Shown here piece by piece: positions 62,229 through 64,000 of a stretch of 64,000 bases of DNA. The DNA lies in assembly GCF_037975245.1 (NCBI RefSeq), contig NC_092564.1:15460984-15524983 (forward strand). Direction: 5' to 3'. The DNA is from Apostichopus japonicus (Eukaryota; Echinodermata; Holothuroidea; Aspidochirotida; Stichopodidae). Below the pieces are notes generated by a model. That model was not told the DNA's origin, made no database searches, and saw only the letters and a list, made by a program, of their open reading frames with translations. Each line of letters begins with the position of its first letter. Positions within the stretch are counted from its first letter, which is position 1. The position numbers and the translations under genes are program-made.

Positions 62229-63275
62229 GTTTAGTGTTTACAAGGTTATCACAATTTGACCCCTGGTGACCAGAAATGACCTTTGACCTCCACCAAAACT
62301 ATAGGTTTTTTGTACTCTTTGTGGTTCATATACATATTAATTATGAGATCTGTCTATTGCTTTCCTTCTTGAGATATTGTCTTTACAAGGTTTCACAATT
62401 TGACCCCTAATGACCGTTGACCTCCACAACAAACAATAGGATTTTTATACTCAATGTGGTACTTCTACACACCACATACGAAATTGGCCTGACCTTCCCT
62501 TCTTCAGATATCATGTATATTTACAAGCGGCGTCACAAACGCACACATACACACGCCCACACACACATACGCCATCATGAACGCAAAGGTTACAACTACC
62601 GTCAAACCAAAATGACTCTATCTACCGCTGACTGTTTAGTCTAGTTTGTTTAAATTTTAAAATAATAAAGTTGTGAGCAATTCACTGACAAGCAAGGACT
62701 AAATTAGCATTCATATTTTGAGTAATGATTTGGAAGATTGAAGGATTTGTTTAGTGTTTACAAGGTTTTCACAATTTGACCCCTGGTGACCAGAAATGAC
62801 CTTTGACCTCCACCAAAACTATAGGTTTTTTGTACTCTTTGTGGTTCATATACAGTACATATTAATTATGAGATCTGTCTAAGCTTTCCTTCTTGAGATA
62901 TTGTCTTTACAAGGTTTTCACAATTTGACCCCTAATGACCCAAAATGACCATTGACCTCCACAACAAACAATAGGATTTTTATACTCAATGTGGTACTTC
63001 TACACACCACATACGAAATTGGCCTGACCTTCCCTTCTTCAGATATCATGTTTATTTACAAGCGGCGTCATAAACGCACACACACACACGCCCACACACA
63101 CATACGCCATCATGAATGCAAAGGTTACAATTATCTTCAAACCAAAAATGACTCTATCTACCGCTGACTGTTTAGTCTAGTTTGTTTAACTTTTAAAATA
63201 ATAAAGTTGTGAGCAATTCACTGACAAGCAAGGACTAAATTAGCATTCATATTTTGAATAATGATTTGGAAGGAT
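62229..63275 (+). repeat. Tandem duplication of about 520-535 bp
   Basis: Two near-identical copies. TTAGTGTTTACAAGG starts at 62231 and 62751, and ATGACCnTTGACCTCCACAA-type blocks repeat with a 535-bp offset further on. Each copy holds two diverged internal repeats of CACAATTTGACCCCTnnTGA and a CACACA-rich stretch. Differences are a few substitutions and small indels. Confidence 0.93.
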
Positions 63276-63439
63276 ATGAATTTTAGTTCACATGAAATAA
63301 CTGAAAATACTGGTGGGTTCAGTGTGTAGAAAACTATTAGATACACATTTCATTGTGCAGCAATTTGTTCATTTTGAATTGCATGTTGCTATTCACAGTT
63401 GGAAGTCTGACCTCAATATATGACCGTTACTAGCAAATT

Positions 63440-63519
63440 TTCGAGCACAGCTACTTGACCCGGAAGTAATTGTTTCGCGCAAATCCGGTTCTACGGACTT
63501 CGGTTCGCTACTTCCATGT
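63440..63519 (+). promoter_or_regulatory. CpG-rich promoter-like patch with ETS motif
   Basis: This stretch holds several CpGs in an otherwise CpG-poor region. It contains the ETS/GABP-type core CCGGAAGT at 63460-63467 and an opposite-strand GGAAGT near 63512. No TATA box is visible. It directly precedes the ATG at 63520. A six-codon upstream frame starts at 63516 and overlaps that ATG. Confidence 0.5.
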
Positions 63520-63693
63520 ATGGATGTAATCGGTAAAATTCGCAAACATCCCAATGTCATTCGGGTTTACGAGTATCGTAGCTCGATAAAGGATACTTTA
63601 GAGACTCAAATACGATCATTTCCGGAAAGAAACGAAGATTTTACCAATAGAACAGTGCATTTTCTTATCGACGACCAACGCAAAAAAATAAAG
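63520..63693 (+). CDS. Unrecognised two-exon gene, exon 1
   Basis: An open frame of 58 codons, starting MDVIGKIRKHPNVIRVYEYR and ending at RKKIK. A textbook donor (AAG then GTAAGT) follows. The protein is charged and hydrophilic with no signal peptide or membrane segment, and I recognise no domain. It runs divergently from the myosin gene. Because no myosin N-terminal exon was found between 59229 and this point, it may be nested in a myosin intron. CpG use here is higher than in neighbouring intron DNA. It could also be part of a transposable element. Confidence 0.55.
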
Positions 63694-63810
63694 GTAAGTC
63701 AAATCGAGTCGACGTCTATCGTTATGTGACTTTCGCGTCTTAGACAACTTTTAACCGTAAAAATAGCATTTTTGTAATATATAAGCTTGAATCTTACTCA
63801 TATTTTTCAG

Positions 63811-63903
63811 AAAAGTTGTAACTCCCCCGAAAAGTGTGATTTTTTGGTCAACGAAAATGGTGCTCCTATGTGGTTTTGGTTGCCCCTAATACATGTATCC
63901 TAA
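63811..63903 (+). CDS. Unrecognised two-exon gene, exon 2
   Basis: After a 117-bp intron ending TATTTTTCAG, the frame continues in phase 0 as KSCNSPEKCDFLVNENGAPM and then WFWLPLIHVS before TAA at 63901-63903. That gives an 88-residue product. The two Cys (CNSPEKC) and the Trp-Phe-Trp look like folded-domain residues. The true transcript may splice out before the stop and continue beyond the window, so the stop is provisional. Confidence 0.4.
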   Translation, partial: KSCNSPEKCDFLVNENGAPMWFWLPLIHVS

Positions 63904-64000
63904 CGTACATAATACACATATACACGAAAGCACCGTATCCTATAACGTGCAGCCTAGCGCTATATGTCGACTATGATGTAGCTAGTGCTAGATTTGCAAC

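Overview
This window is invertebrate nuclear DNA, not bacterial or viral. It is AT-rich, and its genes are split by GT-AG introns. It carries tRNA-derived SINEs, many short inverted-repeat transposon relics, and microsatellites. The intron-rich myosin gene and the repeat style suggest a marine deuterostome such as an echinoderm; that placement is inference.

The main gene is a class I unconventional myosin heavy chain of the MYO1A/MYO1B type on the minus strand. I reconstructed 23 consecutive coding exons from the P-loop exon (59134-59228) to the stop codon (9164-9166). All 22 internal junctions use GT-AG and stay in frame, giving about 993 residues over 50 kb: most of the motor (P-loop, switch I, switch II, converter), a neck with four IQ-like motifs, and a complete TH1 lipid-binding tail. 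The N-terminal 70-80 motor residues, including the usual NPY-containing segment, were not found between 59229 and 64000, so the gene probably continues beyond the window.

Layout. 1-4000: three units of a complex repeat that includes a minus-strand tRNA-type SINE whose tail has grown into microsatellites of about 270 and 507 bp. 4000-9163: 3' flank and probable 3' UTR. 9164-17721: tail, neck and converter exons, closely spaced. 17722-28797: an 11-kb intron with a minisatellite, a SINE dimer and terminal-inverted-repeat (TIR) elements. 28798-33223: motor-core exons. 33224-59133: N-terminal motor exons separated by long, transposon-rich introns. 59229-63450: SINE, LINE-like tail and a tandem duplication of about 525 bp. 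63440-63903: a CpG-rich promoter-like patch and a small unrecognised two-exon plus-strand ORF, divergent from the myosin gene.

I did not find a new multi-gene system. The most informative non-coding content is a set of hAT-like non-autonomous elements whose 8-bp or 5-bp target duplications can be read directly, including one nested pair, and a TTAA-flanked element 24 bp from a myosin splice donor.
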